Part shown: one piece after another, positions 50,490 to 60,388 of the stretch
Layout of the letters: every line of letters begins with the position of its first letter
How positions within the stretch are numbered: the first letter of the stretch is position 1
Source: JAGQYH01 sp041393015
GTDB taxonomy: Bacteria > Bacteroidota > Bacteroidia > Chitinophagales > JADIYW01
Assembly (NCBI GenBank): GCA_041393015.1
Contig: JAWKKV010000001.1
Location: forward strand, 922,669-986,668
Length of the DNA stretch: 64,000 nt
Reading direction: 5' to 3'
The notes under the pieces: generated by a model
Told to the model about the DNA's origin: nothing
Database searches by the model: none
The model's input: the letters and a program-made list of their open reading frames with translations, nothing else
Translations under genes and position numbers: made by a program

Positions 50490-53318
50490 TCACTCTACTA
50501 AAACTTTATAAGCGCTATATTGATATGCATTGTCTTCTTCGCTTTGATTAAAAGGAATTTCTTTATCAAAAATTTCATTCAACTTCGCTTTTAAGAAATC
50601 ATCGAAAACATCTAAAATTTCATTCGATACAAAAGCACCATTTCGAATGAGAATTAATCCTTCACTCATTTTTTTTGCAGAATAAAAACCAACTTTTAAT
50701 TGTTTAGCATTGAATTGCTTTTGATAGATCCAAGCATAGAAATAACCTTGCAAACCTTCTTTGAATTGATCATTTTCAAAGTAAGCATTAAAATAATCTT
50801 CTAGAGGTTTTTCGTTTGATCTCGATTTGGGGTTATTGATGGATGCGTTCCCTGTTTTATAGTCAATAATTCTTATAAAATTGCCGTTTGCATCATCCTT
50901 CACTTCATCTACTCTATCGATATAACTTTTTAAATAAACGTTGTTTCCATTTTTCAATTTGAGCGGCACTGCATCTACTTTTTGCTCTAAACCAATGATT
51001 TTAAAAGTTTCGTTGGTGTCAATCTCCTTTTGAATTAAAATTTTCATCAATTGAAGAATGATGTCTTTTACCAAAACATTTTGGCCCACCAAGCTACTTT
51101 TATATTGGCTTACTTTTTCAGCTTCAAAAGCTTGCATCATTATGTCTTCTAAATTTACCTGTTTAAGGTAAGCCGCTAGTTTCTCAGAGGTAATCCATTC
51201 TTGATTGTCGAGGAAAGGCATATAGAAAATTTGCATCGCCTTATGGAAAACCAAGCCTAAGATTCTCTGATCATACTCTTCTGATAATTCTTCCGGCTCA
51301 TCAAGTTCAGCAATGTATTTTAGGTAAAATTGAAAAGGACAACGAATGTAGGTGATTAAAGCTGAAGCACTAATGGATCGTTTTTGCTGATAAAAATCTT
51401 CAAACTTTTGTTCAATATTAGGAGAAGATTTTTTAATCGACAATGGAACAACCGGCGTTTCTACCGGCAATGGAATTTCAATATCACTTTGAGCCATAGT
51501 AATTTGAGGAAAAATTTTCCATTCATAACTTAACTGCTCAATAAATCTAGAGCGGTTGATGGCCGGTCGATCGATGTCATTCGCACTAATCAACATAATG
51601 TTTTCCGCTCTTTGCAATAATCGATAAAAATGGTAACTATAAATAGCATCATTTTCTGTGTAAGTAGGCAAATTCAAGGCTTTCCTAATTGTAAAAGGAA
51701 TAAATGAACTCGATTTAGAAGTGCCCGGTAAATGATTATCTGTGGCGCCTAAAACAATTATATTCTTAAAATCTAAATTTCTCGTTTCCAAGAAACCCAT
51801 TATTTGCAAGCCATTAATCGAAGAGTTATCAAAAGGCAGTTTTTTGCCCGATAAAGCTTGTCGCATCAGTTTGCTCAAATCTTCCTCCTCTAATTTTATA
51901 TTGCCTTTTGCTGTAGATAAAATGACTTCATTTAAGGTTTCAATTGTAGTTTCAATAGCTAGAATGTCTAAATTAGATTTAACGCCATTGTCTTTTAAGT
52001 AGACTAAGAAATCATTTAAGAAATCATGATCGCTCATCTTGTCATCTAAAAGCAATTGAAGCAATGTATCCTCCTTTTCAAATACATCTACAATGTTATT
52101 TTTATTTAGATAACCCTGCAATAAAGCTCTTTCTTCAATAGTTTTTATTTGTTTTGGAGGAAAATGTGATCGAACTAAAGCATGCTTAACTACTTTGAGA
52201 AAAATAGCAGCACTAATAGATTTTTTGATGCTTTGATAAGTTCTAAAATCCAGCACAAATTTCACCAAAGTTTGAATGGGATGCAATGAGAGCGGATAAC
52301 CCATCGTAATGTTGTAATCTAGGTCTTCCGGCAATTTTTGGATCAATGGATACAACAAAGATTCATCGCACAAGACAATTACAGTATCAGAAGGATGGAG
52401 ATCCTTAACCGCATCAATAGCATGATCTACTTGAACAATATCTAATGGCGCTTCCACCAAATCAATATGTTTGACGGATTTTCTGATGTCAGTTGTTATT
52501 AATTGATTGACTTTGTCTGGAAACAATTGCTGATATCTTCTTATAAAAAGATAAGATTCCAGATCCGTGTAGTTTAAATAGTAAGAATCGGCATCCCAAA
52601 AGATTTTAGTTTCATAGTGGTGAGATAAATGACGAAACAATCTTTCTTCAAAAGCTGACAAAGCATTAAATCCAGCCAACACAAAATTTCGCTTGGTAAA
52701 ATTTTTCTTGTTACTTTCTAAATGGTCGAGCAAAGCGCTATAAGCCATGCCTTCATAAGCAGCATTTCTTTTAATTAATTCGCTTTTAAAGCTGTTGTAA
52801 ATATCACTTAGCGCCGACCAGGTTTTAATGAAATTCTTTCTAATATCGGCGTTTTCATCCGAAGGTAAAGTATCCCAAAATTGTTTGAGCAATTGGTTTT
52901 GTTCAGGACTTAACTCACTGTCTTCATCAATAGTTTTAAAGGAATGGATGTAGTGAAAAAGATATTTAGGGTCGATGAGGTATTGATCCACTTCGCTAAA
53001 ATCTTTCAGCATCATTTGCCCCCATTTATAAAAATCTACAAAGCTTTGTTTTAATCCGGTATGCGTTTCGTGAATGGGATGTAAAATGGCCAGTAACTCA
53101 TTTTCAGGAAGAATGACATAAGGCGAATGCTGATATAGAAATTCTTGTATGCTGATTACTTCCGGTAACCAGAGATTTTGTCCATTATATTCTTCTAAAA
53201 CAGCTCTTTCAAAATATTGGCAAGCCCTTTTTGTTGGAAAAATAATAGTCGCATTCTGATAGAAAGTATGGTTGTTAGGGAGTTGCTTAACTAATTGATG
53301 AATGAAACTATTTTGCAT
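50490..53318 (-). CDS. PD-(D/E)XK nuclease family protein (AddB/RecB-like)
   Basis: A 942-residue protein whose layout matches AddB-type subunits of recombination nucleases. The N-terminal half is an inactivated helicase: ATIIFPTKRACQYFERA replaces Walker A, and LPEVISIQEFL follows. ILVLGATDNHLPG-like NIIVLGATDNHLPGTS near residue 525 is the helicase motif retained in AddB. The C-terminal nuclease has SASALITYIRCPFQFYLKYIAEL, LGLVFHKAMQIFYMPF and RIIDYKTGNASI, with the catalytic Asp and Lys in the last. It should resect double-strand breaks with an AddA-like helicase partner, which is not in this window. The Cys cluster of iron-sulfur AddB is not evident. Confidence 0.82.
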   Translation of the reverse strand: MQNSFIHQLVKQLPNNHTFYQNATIIFPTKRACQYFERAVLEEYNGQNLWLPEVISIQEFLYQHSPYVILPENELLAILHPIHETHTGLKQSFVDFYKWGQMMLKDFSEVDQYLIDPKYLFHYIHSFKTIDEDSELSPEQNQLLKQFWDTLPSDENADIRKNFIKTWSALSDIYNSFKSELIKRNAAYEGMAYSALLDHLESNKKNFTKRNFVLAGFNALSAFEERLFRHLSHHYETKIFWDADSYYLNYTDLESYLFIRRYQQLFPDKVNQLITTDIRKSVKHIDLVEAPLDIVQVDHAIDAVKDLHPSDTVIVLCDESLLYPLIQKLPEDLDYNITMGYPLSLHPIQTLVKFVLDFRTYQSIKKSISAAIFLKVVKHALVRSHFPPKQIKTIEERALLQGYLNKNNIVDVFEKEDTLLQLLLDDKMSDHDFLNDFLVYLKDNGVKSNLDILAIETTIETLNEVILSTAKGNIKLEEEDLSKLMRQALSGKKLPFDNSSINGLQIMGFLETRNLDFKNIIVLGATDNHLPGTSKSSSFIPFTIRKALNLPTYTENDAIYSYHFYRLLQRAENIMLISANDIDRPAINRSRFIEQLSYEWKIFPQITMAQSDIEIPLPVETPVVPLSIKKSSPNIEQKFEDFYQQKRSISASALITYIRCPFQFYLKYIAELDEPEELSEEYDQRILGLVFHKAMQIFYMPFLDNQEWITSEKLAAYLKQVNLEDIMMQAFEAEKVSQYKSSLVGQNVLVKDIILQLMKILIQKEIDTNETFKIIGLEQKVDAVPLKLKNGNNVYLKSYIDRVDEVKDDANGNFIRIIDYKTGNASINNPKSRSNEKPLEDYFNAYFENDQFKEGLQGYFYAWIYQKQFNAKQLKVGFYSAKKMSEGLILIRNGAFVSNEILDVFDDFLKAKLNEIFDKEIPFNQSEEDNAYQYSAYKVLVE

Positions 53319-53399
53319 GATGCCAAGATAATGAAGATGTTTACACTTTCTTATAGTAATAATCTAAAATCGATACATCTGCATATCTAAAAATCAATC

Positions 53400-55409
53400 C
53401 TAATCATAAAACTGCCAACTCACGCCAACTTTAATTGCTCGATCTTGAGCGCCATAATCTGGAGCGGTGTAATATCCTTTTTGTTTAAACATACCTTGGT
53501 TAACATGTTGCATCAAAAAGAAGATTCTTGCTCTTTTGATAAAGATTTCAAAGTAGGCATCCATTATAGGATAAAATTTTAAAGTTTCCGTTTGTTGCCT
53601 ATAGAAATCTGTGATGGCGGGATTGTAGGCGTCCGCTAAATATTTGGTGTAATAAGTAATGTCTACTCCAAGATGAGCCGTTAGCTTGCCTTTGGCAAAT
53701 CCTCCTTTGTAATGGAAACTTTGTTTAAGATAAAATTTAGGCAAATTGATTTTTTCTCGATCTGAAATATATTGAGCAATGATGCCATTATACAAATAGA
53801 AATTTTTCCAATCGAAGCCTTTGCTCGCTCTAAAAATCAAAACATTAATATTGTTTTGTGCCTGTTGGTAGTCTATATTTTCATCTAAATATATATATCG
53901 TTGAACGTTGTGCCAAGTTAATTCGCCATCAATATCTCCGTGATCGCATCTAAATATCAAACTCAATCTATTGTCAAAAACAGGATCTAAATTATTGTTC
54001 CAAACAAAGTGGTTGCTTCTAAATTCTGTTTCTTTTTGGGTGGCTGAGGTTCTTTGACTTTCAGCCTCGGCTCTTAAATGCATCATGTCATTGATCTTCC
54101 AAAATAGAAAAGCATTAATCTCAAAATCGCCTGCACTTTTTGGGCTAACCATAACTTTTGATCGTAGACCATATTGCCATTTGTGATTCAATAAAGGATT
54201 GCTCGCCAAGCCTCCAGAGAAAGACAAATTATGCCATTTTTCCTGCAAATCTAAATTGGTAAACTTGGTATATCCATAATCCATAGCCGCAAAATACCTC
54301 AAGCGTGGAATAGTTATGGAAGAATCCGCAGCCAATGTTTCAGGAGTGTTTTCCCATCTAAAAGTATTGGTTACTGTCCAATATTTAGAGGTGTCTCTTG
54401 TGCCGGTGGAATCAAAGTAGAAGTTGTCGTAGTAATCGAAATTGTTTTCTTGATCTTCGTAAGTGTAGTTCCAATTATCGTAATTAAAATTATAGCTAAT
54501 GGCATGCTTTCTCTGTACAATTTCTAGGTAAGTACTGTCATTTACTTGCACGCTATCTTTCTTTCCAAGAAAAAATATTTGCTTTAAGTTAAGCGCTCTG
54601 TTTTTAATATCATTAGAGGCACCATTTAGATTTATTGGCACTAAATCTCTAGCGGTTCCTGCGTTCTGTTTGTCATATAAGTTGTCGATATCAAGTCCTC
54701 CATTTTCTTCTAGTTCTAATCGATTAAAAATGAAAGCAAAAAGGAGAATGTAACGATGATTTTTAGAGTTATACCAATTGTTGATATTCAAATTGTGCAT
54801 CAATGTCTTTTGATCATTAAAGGCTCCTTGGGCATTGGTTAATCTATAATCGACCGCAAAATTGTAAAAAGGACTCACATTTTGGGAATGTACGGCATTG
54901 GCATTGTTTTCTACGTCTGCTCCCAAGTTGTAATAAATGGAAGTGAATGGAATTTTAGTGTTGTAATATTTGGTGTTGTCGGCTGTGTACCAATATTTTT
55001 CAAATGAATTGAAGCCGGTTTGGTAGCCCAGTTTTCTGTTTGGATTGAATACCAATGATTGATAATTCTGTCCCACAATACCTAAATAGGAATAAGGGTA
55101 TTCCCATTTAGAAACTAAATTGTATTCATGAAAACGTAAAATAGAAGTATCTATCGTCCGCCAAATAAAATCATCGTAAGTATATCGAGTATCTTTTCTA
55201 ATAATAGGATTGGGCATTAGGCCTAATGGATGTTGTGAAGCAGCGCTAGCGCCATCATTGGCAATATTGGATGCAGAATCGGCGGTTACCTGATAGGTTC
55301 CGGAACCTCCATCATCTCGTTGAAATGTTCTCGTAGGGCTGGATTGACCATTAGCCATAAAAGAGACTAACAAACCAATACAAATAATATATATTCCCTT
55401 TTTTAACAT
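53400..55409 (-). CDS. Putative porin, Porin_10 family
   Basis: A 669-residue outer-membrane protein with a signal peptide ending MANGQ (residue 22) and a Gly/Ser/Asp-rich N-terminal linker (RDDGGSGTYQVTADS). The body alternates strand and loop with many aromatic residues: DTSILRFHEYNLVSKWEYPYSYLGIVGQNYQSLVFNP, FNSFEKYW, FAVDYRLTNAQGAFNDQKTLMHNLNINNW and a final KVGVSWQFYD. This is the Bacteroidota Porin_10 pattern, sometimes called a putative beta-barrel porin. It lies 16 bp downstream of the PNP gene on the same strand and may be co-transcribed with lpxK and PNP. Substrate not known. Confidence 0.82.
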   Translation of the reverse strand: MLKKGIYIICIGLLVSFMANGQSSPTRTFQRDDGGSGTYQVTADSASNIANDGASAASQHPLGLMPNPIIRKDTRYTYDDFIWRTIDTSILRFHEYNLVSKWEYPYSYLGIVGQNYQSLVFNPNRKLGYQTGFNSFEKYWYTADNTKYYNTKIPFTSIYYNLGADVENNANAVHSQNVSPFYNFAVDYRLTNAQGAFNDQKTLMHNLNINNWYNSKNHRYILLFAFIFNRLELEENGGLDIDNLYDKQNAGTARDLVPINLNGASNDIKNRALNLKQIFFLGKKDSVQVNDSTYLEIVQRKHAISYNFNYDNWNYTYEDQENNFDYYDNFYFDSTGTRDTSKYWTVTNTFRWENTPETLAADSSITIPRLRYFAAMDYGYTKFTNLDLQEKWHNLSFSGGLASNPLLNHKWQYGLRSKVMVSPKSAGDFEINAFLFWKINDMMHLRAEAESQRTSATQKETEFRSNHFVWNNNLDPVFDNRLSLIFRCDHGDIDGELTWHNVQRYIYLDENIDYQQAQNNINVLIFRASKGFDWKNFYLYNGIIAQYISDREKINLPKFYLKQSFHYKGGFAKGKLTAHLGVDITYYTKYLADAYNPAITDFYRQQTETLKFYPIMDAYFEIFIKRARIFFLMQHVNQGMFKQKGYYTAPDYGAQDRAIKVGVSWQFYD

Positions 55410-55424
55410 TATTGAACTAACGAC

Positions 55425-56255
55425 TTATTTATTGAGTGATTGCAATACTTGAATAACAATTTTTTCTAACTTTTTAGCAGCCTTTTGAGCTACTGCTATG
55501 ATTTCATCTACGTTAGCTTCCTGTCTGTCTTCTGTCCAGCCCTCATTGGTTACAACAGAAAAAGCTAATACCGGCAAATTCATGTGATTCGCTACAATTA
55601 CTTCGGGCACAGTTGACATTCCCACAATATCACCGCCAATAGCTCTAAAAAATTTAAATTCTGCTTTCGTTTCTAAGTTAGGTCCTTGCACACCAACGTA
55701 AACGGCTTCCTTAATTGGATAATTTAATTTGTCGGATGCCAATTGGGCTAAATGAATCAATTGTTCGTCATAAGCATTCACCATATCCGGAAACCTCGGT
55801 CCTAACTCATCTAAATTGACTCCGCGTAATGGATTTTCTGGCTGGAAATTGATATGGTCTTTAATCACCACGATATCTCCTGTGTTAAAATTAGGGTGAG
55901 CACTGCCTGAGGCATTAGAAAGAATGATGTGTTTAATGCCCAGTAATTTTAATACTTTGATGGGGAAGGTTACTTCTTTCATGGAATAACCCTCATAGTA
56001 GTGAAATCTGCCCGCCATCGCAACCACTGTGACGCCTCCTAATTTTCCTATAATTAGTTCTCCTTGATGACTTTGTACCGTGGATACCGGAAAATGAGGA
56101 ATGTCGCAATATTTTATTGAAAAGGGTTCTTGGATAGCGGCGGATAAACCACTTAAGCCGGTTCCTAAAACGATTCCTACAGTAGGTTTTTCATTACATT
56201 TGGATTGAATGTAATCTACTGCTGTTTTTATGTATGCTATTTCTTTAGTTGGCAC
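55425..56255 (-). CDS. Purine-nucleoside phosphorylase
   Basis: A 276-residue trimeric-type PNP that splits inosine or guanosine with phosphate. Family motifs are GIVLGTGLSGLSAAI (phosphate loop), HFPVSTVQSHQGELIIG, VVAMAGRFHYYEGY, ILSNASGSAHPNFNTGDIVVIKDHINF, and GPNLETKAEFKFFRAIGGDIVGMSTVPEVIVANHM, with the substrate-binding Glu in the ETKAE region and the Asn in VTNEG. The length is typical. It overlaps the lpxK stop by 11 bp, and Porin_10 follows 16 bp downstream, so the three are probably one transcript. Confidence 0.93.
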   Translation of the reverse strand: MPTKEIAYIKTAVDYIQSKCNEKPTVGIVLGTGLSGLSAAIQEPFSIKYCDIPHFPVSTVQSHQGELIIGKLGGVTVVAMAGRFHYYEGYSMKEVTFPIKVLKLLGIKHIILSNASGSAHPNFNTGDIVVIKDHINFQPENPLRGVNLDELGPRFPDMVNAYDEQLIHLAQLASDKLNYPIKEAVYVGVQGPNLETKAEFKFFRAIGGDIVGMSTVPEVIVANHMNLPVLAFSVVTNEGWTEDRQEANVDEIIAVAQKAAKKLEKIVIQVLQSLNK

Positions 56256-57309
56256 TATTATAAAAATTGATGAATTGGAACACTAAATTATCAAACTGAT
56301 CTTTATTACTGCCAACCAACTTCACTTGAATAGGTAAACAAAAGATTTCTATTCCTTCTTTAAGAATATAATCCATATAAGGTTCTAATCTAACAGCATC
56401 TTTTTCTGTCGTAATAATCATTTTGTTTGGACTCTCTAAATTGAAATATGTTTCCTTAAGTGTTTCTAAATCGCGTTGCTGGTAATTGTAATGGTCATCG
56501 AACTCTACCCAAAATACTTCCTTTGAGATAGTGCTCAAATACTCATTTAGTTGTTTCCCGTCAGCAATACCACAAAACAATAAGATACTAGAATTTAGAT
56601 CTATGGGCTTTACATTTTCGGGATTAAAAAGTTGATAGGGTAAATGATATTGTAGTGTTGAATAGAATAATTTTTGATCTTTCGCCGGTTGAAATTCACT
56701 TTTAATTTTCGCCTCGTCTTCTGCATTAAATTCAGCAGGGCATTTTGTTACAATAATTATATCTGCTCTTTTCGAGTTTGCTTTGTGTTCTCTCAGCCAA
56801 CCCATTGGAAACAATTGGTCTTTCCAAAATGGCTCGTGATATGGCGTTAATAAAATGTTTAATGCTGGTTTAACAGATCTGTGCTGAAAGGCATCATCTA
56901 AGATGATTAGATTAGTTTGCGGAGCATGAGACAAGATTTGTGGAATGGCCAGAGCTCTGCTTTCGCCAACGGCTACAACAATGTCGCTAAATTTGGCTTT
57001 TATTTGTCTTGGCTCATCGCCAATGGCGGTATAATTATCATTTACCTCTGCAATTCTGAAACCACTACTCTTTCTTCGGTATCCTCTACTTAAAATGGCC
57101 ATGTTGAAGATTTCCTTAAAGTGGAGGATGAAATACTCTGTCATGGGTGTTTTACCACTGCCGCCCATACTTAGGTTGCCAATGCTAATAATAGGGACTT
57201 CAAATTCTGCTCCGTTCAGAAAATTAGAATCGTATAACCAATTTCTTAGTAGGGCAAACAACCCCCAAACAAAAGCCAACGGCCACATTAAGTATTTCCA
57301 AAAAGGCAT
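56245..57309 (-). CDS. lpxK: Tetraacyldisaccharide 4'-kinase
   Basis: A 354-residue inner-membrane kinase that phosphorylates the 4' position of the lipid A disaccharide. An N-terminal membrane helix (about 8-25) precedes ISIGNLSMGGSGKTPMTEYFI, the P-loop. ILSRGYRRKSSGF, GDEPRQIKAKF and VAVGESRALAIPQIL follow, then LIILDDAFQHRSVKPALNILL with the catalytic Asp pair. ITTEKDAVRLEPY is the C-terminal motif. The length is standard. It is first in a likely lpxK-PNP-porin operon, overlapping PNP. It confirms that the organism makes lipid A. Confidence 0.94.
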   Translation of the reverse strand: MPFWKYLMWPLAFVWGLFALLRNWLYDSNFLNGAEFEVPIISIGNLSMGGSGKTPMTEYFILHFKEIFNMAILSRGYRRKSSGFRIAEVNDNYTAIGDEPRQIKAKFSDIVVAVGESRALAIPQILSHAPQTNLIILDDAFQHRSVKPALNILLTPYHEPFWKDQLFPMGWLREHKANSKRADIIIVTKCPAEFNAEDEAKIKSEFQPAKDQKLFYSTLQYHLPYQLFNPENVKPIDLNSSILLFCGIADGKQLNEYLSTISKEVFWVEFDDHYNYQQRDLETLKETYFNLESPNKMIITTEKDAVRLEPYMDYILKEGIEIFCLPIQVKLVGSNKDQFDNLVFQFINFYNSAN

Positions 57310-57453
57310 GGGGTAAAAATAGAATTATTTTATCTCTTTTATGATTAACCTATTGGCTTCAAAAGATAATAAAAGTTATAGGCAATAAAGGGAAAGAAAT
57401 TACTGTAGTTATTTTGTTAAAACCTTTTTTGAACTGCGGAGGAGACGAATCCA

Positions 57454-57484
57454 AAATAAAAAGCCCCACCAAAAGGCGGGGCTT
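57454..57484 (-). terminator. Rho-independent terminator of the 57513 gene
   Basis: AAGCCCCACC (57461-57470) pairs with GGCGGGGCTT (57475-57484) across a four-base loop, with one mismatch. On the minus strand the stem is followed by a T-rich tract (57454-57460), the correct polarity for the gene ending at 57513. Confidence 0.88.
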
Positions 57485-57512
57485 CTAAGGATCCTTCATC
57501 CCTGCGAAAAGA

Positions 57513-58184
57513 TTACAGATCCTTATATTTCATAATGATAGTATAAGTCTTTGGATAAAAGAGCTTATAATATGCATATTCATCTTCAATGGGCCATAAA
57601 GTTGAAGGTTTAACTAGAAATTTACAAATCATTTTCTTTAAATCCTCTTGTTGTTCATCTAAAAAAGTAGCAAAATTTTTGTCATCATATCTGCTAAAAA
57701 CACGGAACATCATTGCTTTATGTAATTCTCCGGCAGTGCCGTTTAATAAATTCATTAATAAGAACATTTGTTGCAATTGATCTGTATTGCCGGCAATACT
57801 GCTATTCAACATTTCTTGATAGTTAATGCCTTTTGCTTTTGCCGCCTTTACTAGCTCATTATCCTCATGTAATTTAAAGAAATCTAAAGAATGATCAAAT
57901 TTAAAATATTTAGAATTGGGTATTCTCTCTACCATCTCTTCATCAATCTTCCCAAATTTTCCGTTGGGCATCCATGCCTGTTTGCCAAAGGTATCATAAA
58001 TAAACTCATCATCTGGACGAATGGAAAACAAAACATAATCTCCCACTTTAATATCTACTACTCCCACTTCTTCTTTAAGTTTGGCAATGTAAGTATGCTT
58101 GCCATTAAATTGTGCAAACCCGTTGGTAAACCCAAATAAAAAGCAAAAGAATAAAATTCCTTTCCATGCTGATTTAATACTCAT
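57513..58184 (-). CDS. Secreted hypothetical protein, 223 aa
   Basis: A 223-residue exported protein with a signal peptide ending TNGFAQ (residue 25). The mature part begins HTYIAKLKEEVGVVDIKVGDYVLFSIRPDDEFIYDTFGKQAWMPNGKFGKI, which reads like a short SH3-like or ligand-binding beta domain. A helical region follows: YQEMLNSSIAGNTDQLQQMFLLMNLL and FATFLDEQQEDLKKMICKFL. It ends YYKLFYPKTYTIIMKYKDL. I recognise no family. The gene has its own terminator, and about 220 bp of AT-rich sequence with short hairpins (GATTATTAC/GTAATAATC at 58222-58260) lies between it and the divergent Nif3 gene. Confidence 0.65.
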   Translation of the reverse strand: MSIKSAWKGILFFCFLFGFTNGFAQFNGKHTYIAKLKEEVGVVDIKVGDYVLFSIRPDDEFIYDTFGKQAWMPNGKFGKIDEEMVERIPNSKYFKFDHSLDFFKLHEDNELVKAAKAKGINYQEMLNSSIAGNTDQLQQMFLLMNLLNGTAGELHKAMMFRVFSRYDDKNFATFLDEQQEDLKKMICKFLVKPSTLWPIEDEYAYYKLFYPKTYTIIMKYKDL

Positions 58185-58409
58185 TCTCGTAATTTTTGTT
58201 TTTTATAAATAATCTTAGTTCGATTATTACTCTACAAAGTAAGCTAATTTTGTAATAATCTAGAAATACATTTCTCAGATTTCAAAAACCTTGCCATTAA
58301 TTTGTTATTATGCAAAAGATGGTGTTTAATAAGTGAATGCGACACTTAATGTAGGATCATTCCATCTTCCTACATTTTAAATTATTTTTGATCATCTAAA
58401 TTGAATCAA

Positions 58410-59504
58410 ATGAAAATCAATCAAATTCTTCAACATTTGGAATCTGTTGCTCCAAGAAGTTATCAGGAATCATACGATAACGCACAACTATTAACCGGAA
58501 ACCTTAATTGGGAATGCACAGGCGTTTTGTTAACATTAGATGCTATTGAAGTCATTGTAGAAGAAGCTATTGAAACAGGCTGTAATTTAGTGATTGCTCA
58601 TCATCCCATTGTTTTTTCTGGACTTAAATCGTTAACCGGGAAAAATTATATTGAAAGAACCATCATTAAAGCGATTAAGAATGATATTGCTATTTATGCT
58701 TGTCATACTAATTTAGATAACGTGAAGATGGGTGTTAATCAAAAATTTGCAGATAAGCTCGGTTTGGTCAATACTCGAATTTTAGCACCTAAAAGAGGGA
58801 TTTTAAAGAAATTATATACTTATGTTCCTGCTGATTACACCAATAAGGTAAAAGATGCCTTATTTGAAGCAGGAGCGGGAAGAATTGGAAATTATTCTGA
58901 ATGTAGCTTCAGCAGTAAAGGAGAAGGCACTTTTAAAGGGGATGATGCTAGCGAACCATTTATTGGAAAGAAAGGAGAAAGACATTTAGAGGCAGAGGAT
59001 AAGTTAGAAGTACTTTTTCCGATGGATGTAGAGTCAAAAGTAATTGCTGCATTATTAAAATCTCATCCTTATGAGGAAGTGGCTTATGATGTCGTTTCTC
59101 TTGATAATATACATCAAGAAGTTGGATCGGGAATGGTTGGAGAATTGAAGGAAGAAATGGATACCACATTGTTTTTAAAAATGGTAAAAGAAAAAATGAA
59201 AACCAATTGTATTCGACACACAGAAATAACTAAAAATAAAGTAAAAAAGGTAGCTATTTGCGGAGGAGCCGGAAGCTTTTTGTTGCCAAATGCCATTAAA
59301 AGTGGAGCTGATGTTTTTATTACCGGCGATTATAAATACCACCAATTTTTTGATGCTGATGGAAGGATAATAATTGCAGATATTGGGCATTATGAAAGTG
59401 AGCAATTTACATCGGAGCTAATTTATGATATTTTGTCTCAAAAATTTGATAACTTTGCCGTCCGTTTATCAAAATACAACACGAATCCAATAAAATATTT
59501 GTGA
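58410..59504 (+). CDS. Nif3-like dinuclear metal centre protein
   Basis: A 364-residue cytosolic protein of the Nif3/YbgI family, which forms hexamers with a two-metal site. The ATG at 58410 is chosen over a TTG three codons earlier. N-terminal motifs are MKINQILQHLESVAPRSYQESYDNAQLL and NLVIAHHPIVFSGLKSLTG with metal-binding His residues, then YACHTNLDNVKMGVNQ. A 110-residue insert (about 125-235) with KLYTYVPADYTNKVKDALFEAGAG is the PII-like domain of the long form. The C-terminus has CGGAGSFLLPNAIKSGADVFITGDYKYHQFFDAD and IADIGHYESEQF, completing the metal site. It lies one base before the zinc-ribbon gene, a conserved pairing. Confidence 0.93.
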   Translation: MKINQILQHLESVAPRSYQESYDNAQLLTGNLNWECTGVLLTLDAIEVIVEEAIETGCNLVIAHHPIVFSGLKSLTGKNYIERTIIKAIKNDIAIYACHTNLDNVKMGVNQKFADKLGLVNTRILAPKRGILKKLYTYVPADYTNKVKDALFEAGAGRIGNYSECSFSSKGEGTFKGDDASEPFIGKKGERHLEAEDKLEVLFPMDVESKVIAALLKSHPYEEVAYDVVSLDNIHQEVGSGMVGELKEEMDTTLFLKMVKEKMKTNCIRHTEITKNKVKKVAICGGAGSFLLPNAIKSGADVFITGDYKYHQFFDADGRIIIADIGHYESEQFTSELIYDILSQKFDNFAVRLSKYNTNPIKYL

Positions 59505-59505
59505 A

Positions 59506-60249
59506 ATGAGCAAAACAGCAGAATTAACAATAGAAGACAAGTTAAATCAACTTCACGAGCTTCAAACTATTCACTCTAAATTAGATAAAATTCAGATTCT
59601 TAGAGGTGAATTACCAATGGAAGTGGCTGACTTAGAGGACGATATAGTTGGACTTGAGACAAGAATTGCTAAAATTAAAGGTGACATTGATGATAAGAAA
59701 GCAGAAATTGTTGAACGTCAAAATGGTATCAAAGAATCTAACTCTTTAATCGAAAGATATAAAGCGCAATTAGACAATGTAAAGAACAATAGAGAGTTCG
59801 ATGCATTGACAAAAGAGCTTGAATTGCAAGATTTAGAGGTTCAGCTACATGAAAAAAAGATTAAGGAATTTGATTTTACTATTAAATCTTCTGAAGAATT
59901 ATTGGCGGAAACTCAAGAAAGATTAGATGCTTTTAAGAAGAATTTAGCACAAAAGAAATTAGAATTAGACAAAATTGTTGCTGAAACTGAGAAGGAAGAA
60001 ACTAAGCTGAACAAGAAAGCGGATAAAGTTGAAAAGAACATTGAAGATAGATTGCTTAAAGCCTATAAAAGAGTTAGAGGAAACTATCAAAATGGATTGG
60101 CTGTAGTGTCTGTTGAAAGAGAATCATGTGGTGGATGCTTTGGAAAAGTTCCTCCTCAAATGCAGATGGAAATCAGACAGAAGAAGAAAATTTTACTTTG
60201 CGAGCACTGTGGAAGAATTTTAGTTTCTGCCGATCAAGATGAAGCATAA
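59506..60249 (+). CDS. Zinc-ribbon coiled-coil protein (DUF164/C4-type)
   Basis: A 247-residue protein. Residues about 10-190 are a long antiparallel coiled coil rich in E, K and L (IHSKLDKIQILRGELPMEVADLEDDIVGLETRIAKIKG and onward). The C-terminal zinc ribbon, SCGGCFGKVPPQMQMEIRQKKKILLCEHCGRILV, has two CxxC pairs. It belongs to the DUF164 family. In many bacteria this gene is fused to or sits beside nif3, as here with a one-base gap. Role not established; suggestions range from tRNA or nucleic-acid handling to metal delivery. A strong terminator follows. Confidence 0.92.
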   Translation: MSKTAELTIEDKLNQLHELQTIHSKLDKIQILRGELPMEVADLEDDIVGLETRIAKIKGDIDDKKAEIVERQNGIKESNSLIERYKAQLDNVKNNREFDALTKELELQDLEVQLHEKKIKEFDFTIKSSEELLAETQERLDAFKKNLAQKKLELDKIVAETEKEETKLNKKADKVEKNIEDRLLKAYKRVRGNYQNGLAVVSVERESCGGCFGKVPPQMQMEIRQKKKILLCEHCGRILVSADQDEA

Positions 60250-60273
60250 GTTTTAAGAAACAACCAAATAATG

Positions 60274-60302
60274 AGGCTTTCCAATAGTGGAAAGCCTTTT
60301 TT
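60274..60302 (+). terminator. Rho-independent terminator of the nif3/zinc-ribbon operon
   Basis: AGGCTTTCC (60274-60282) pairs perfectly with GGAAAGCCT (60289-60297) across a six-base loop, followed by TTTTTT. It closes the operon before the TPR gene. Confidence 0.9.
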
Positions 60303-60388
60303 ATTTACTTTAGGAACGATATTTGCCTACTTCCAATGCAACGCTGTTTCAAAGCAGAATATCTAATAAACAAATAGGTGTCTAGGAA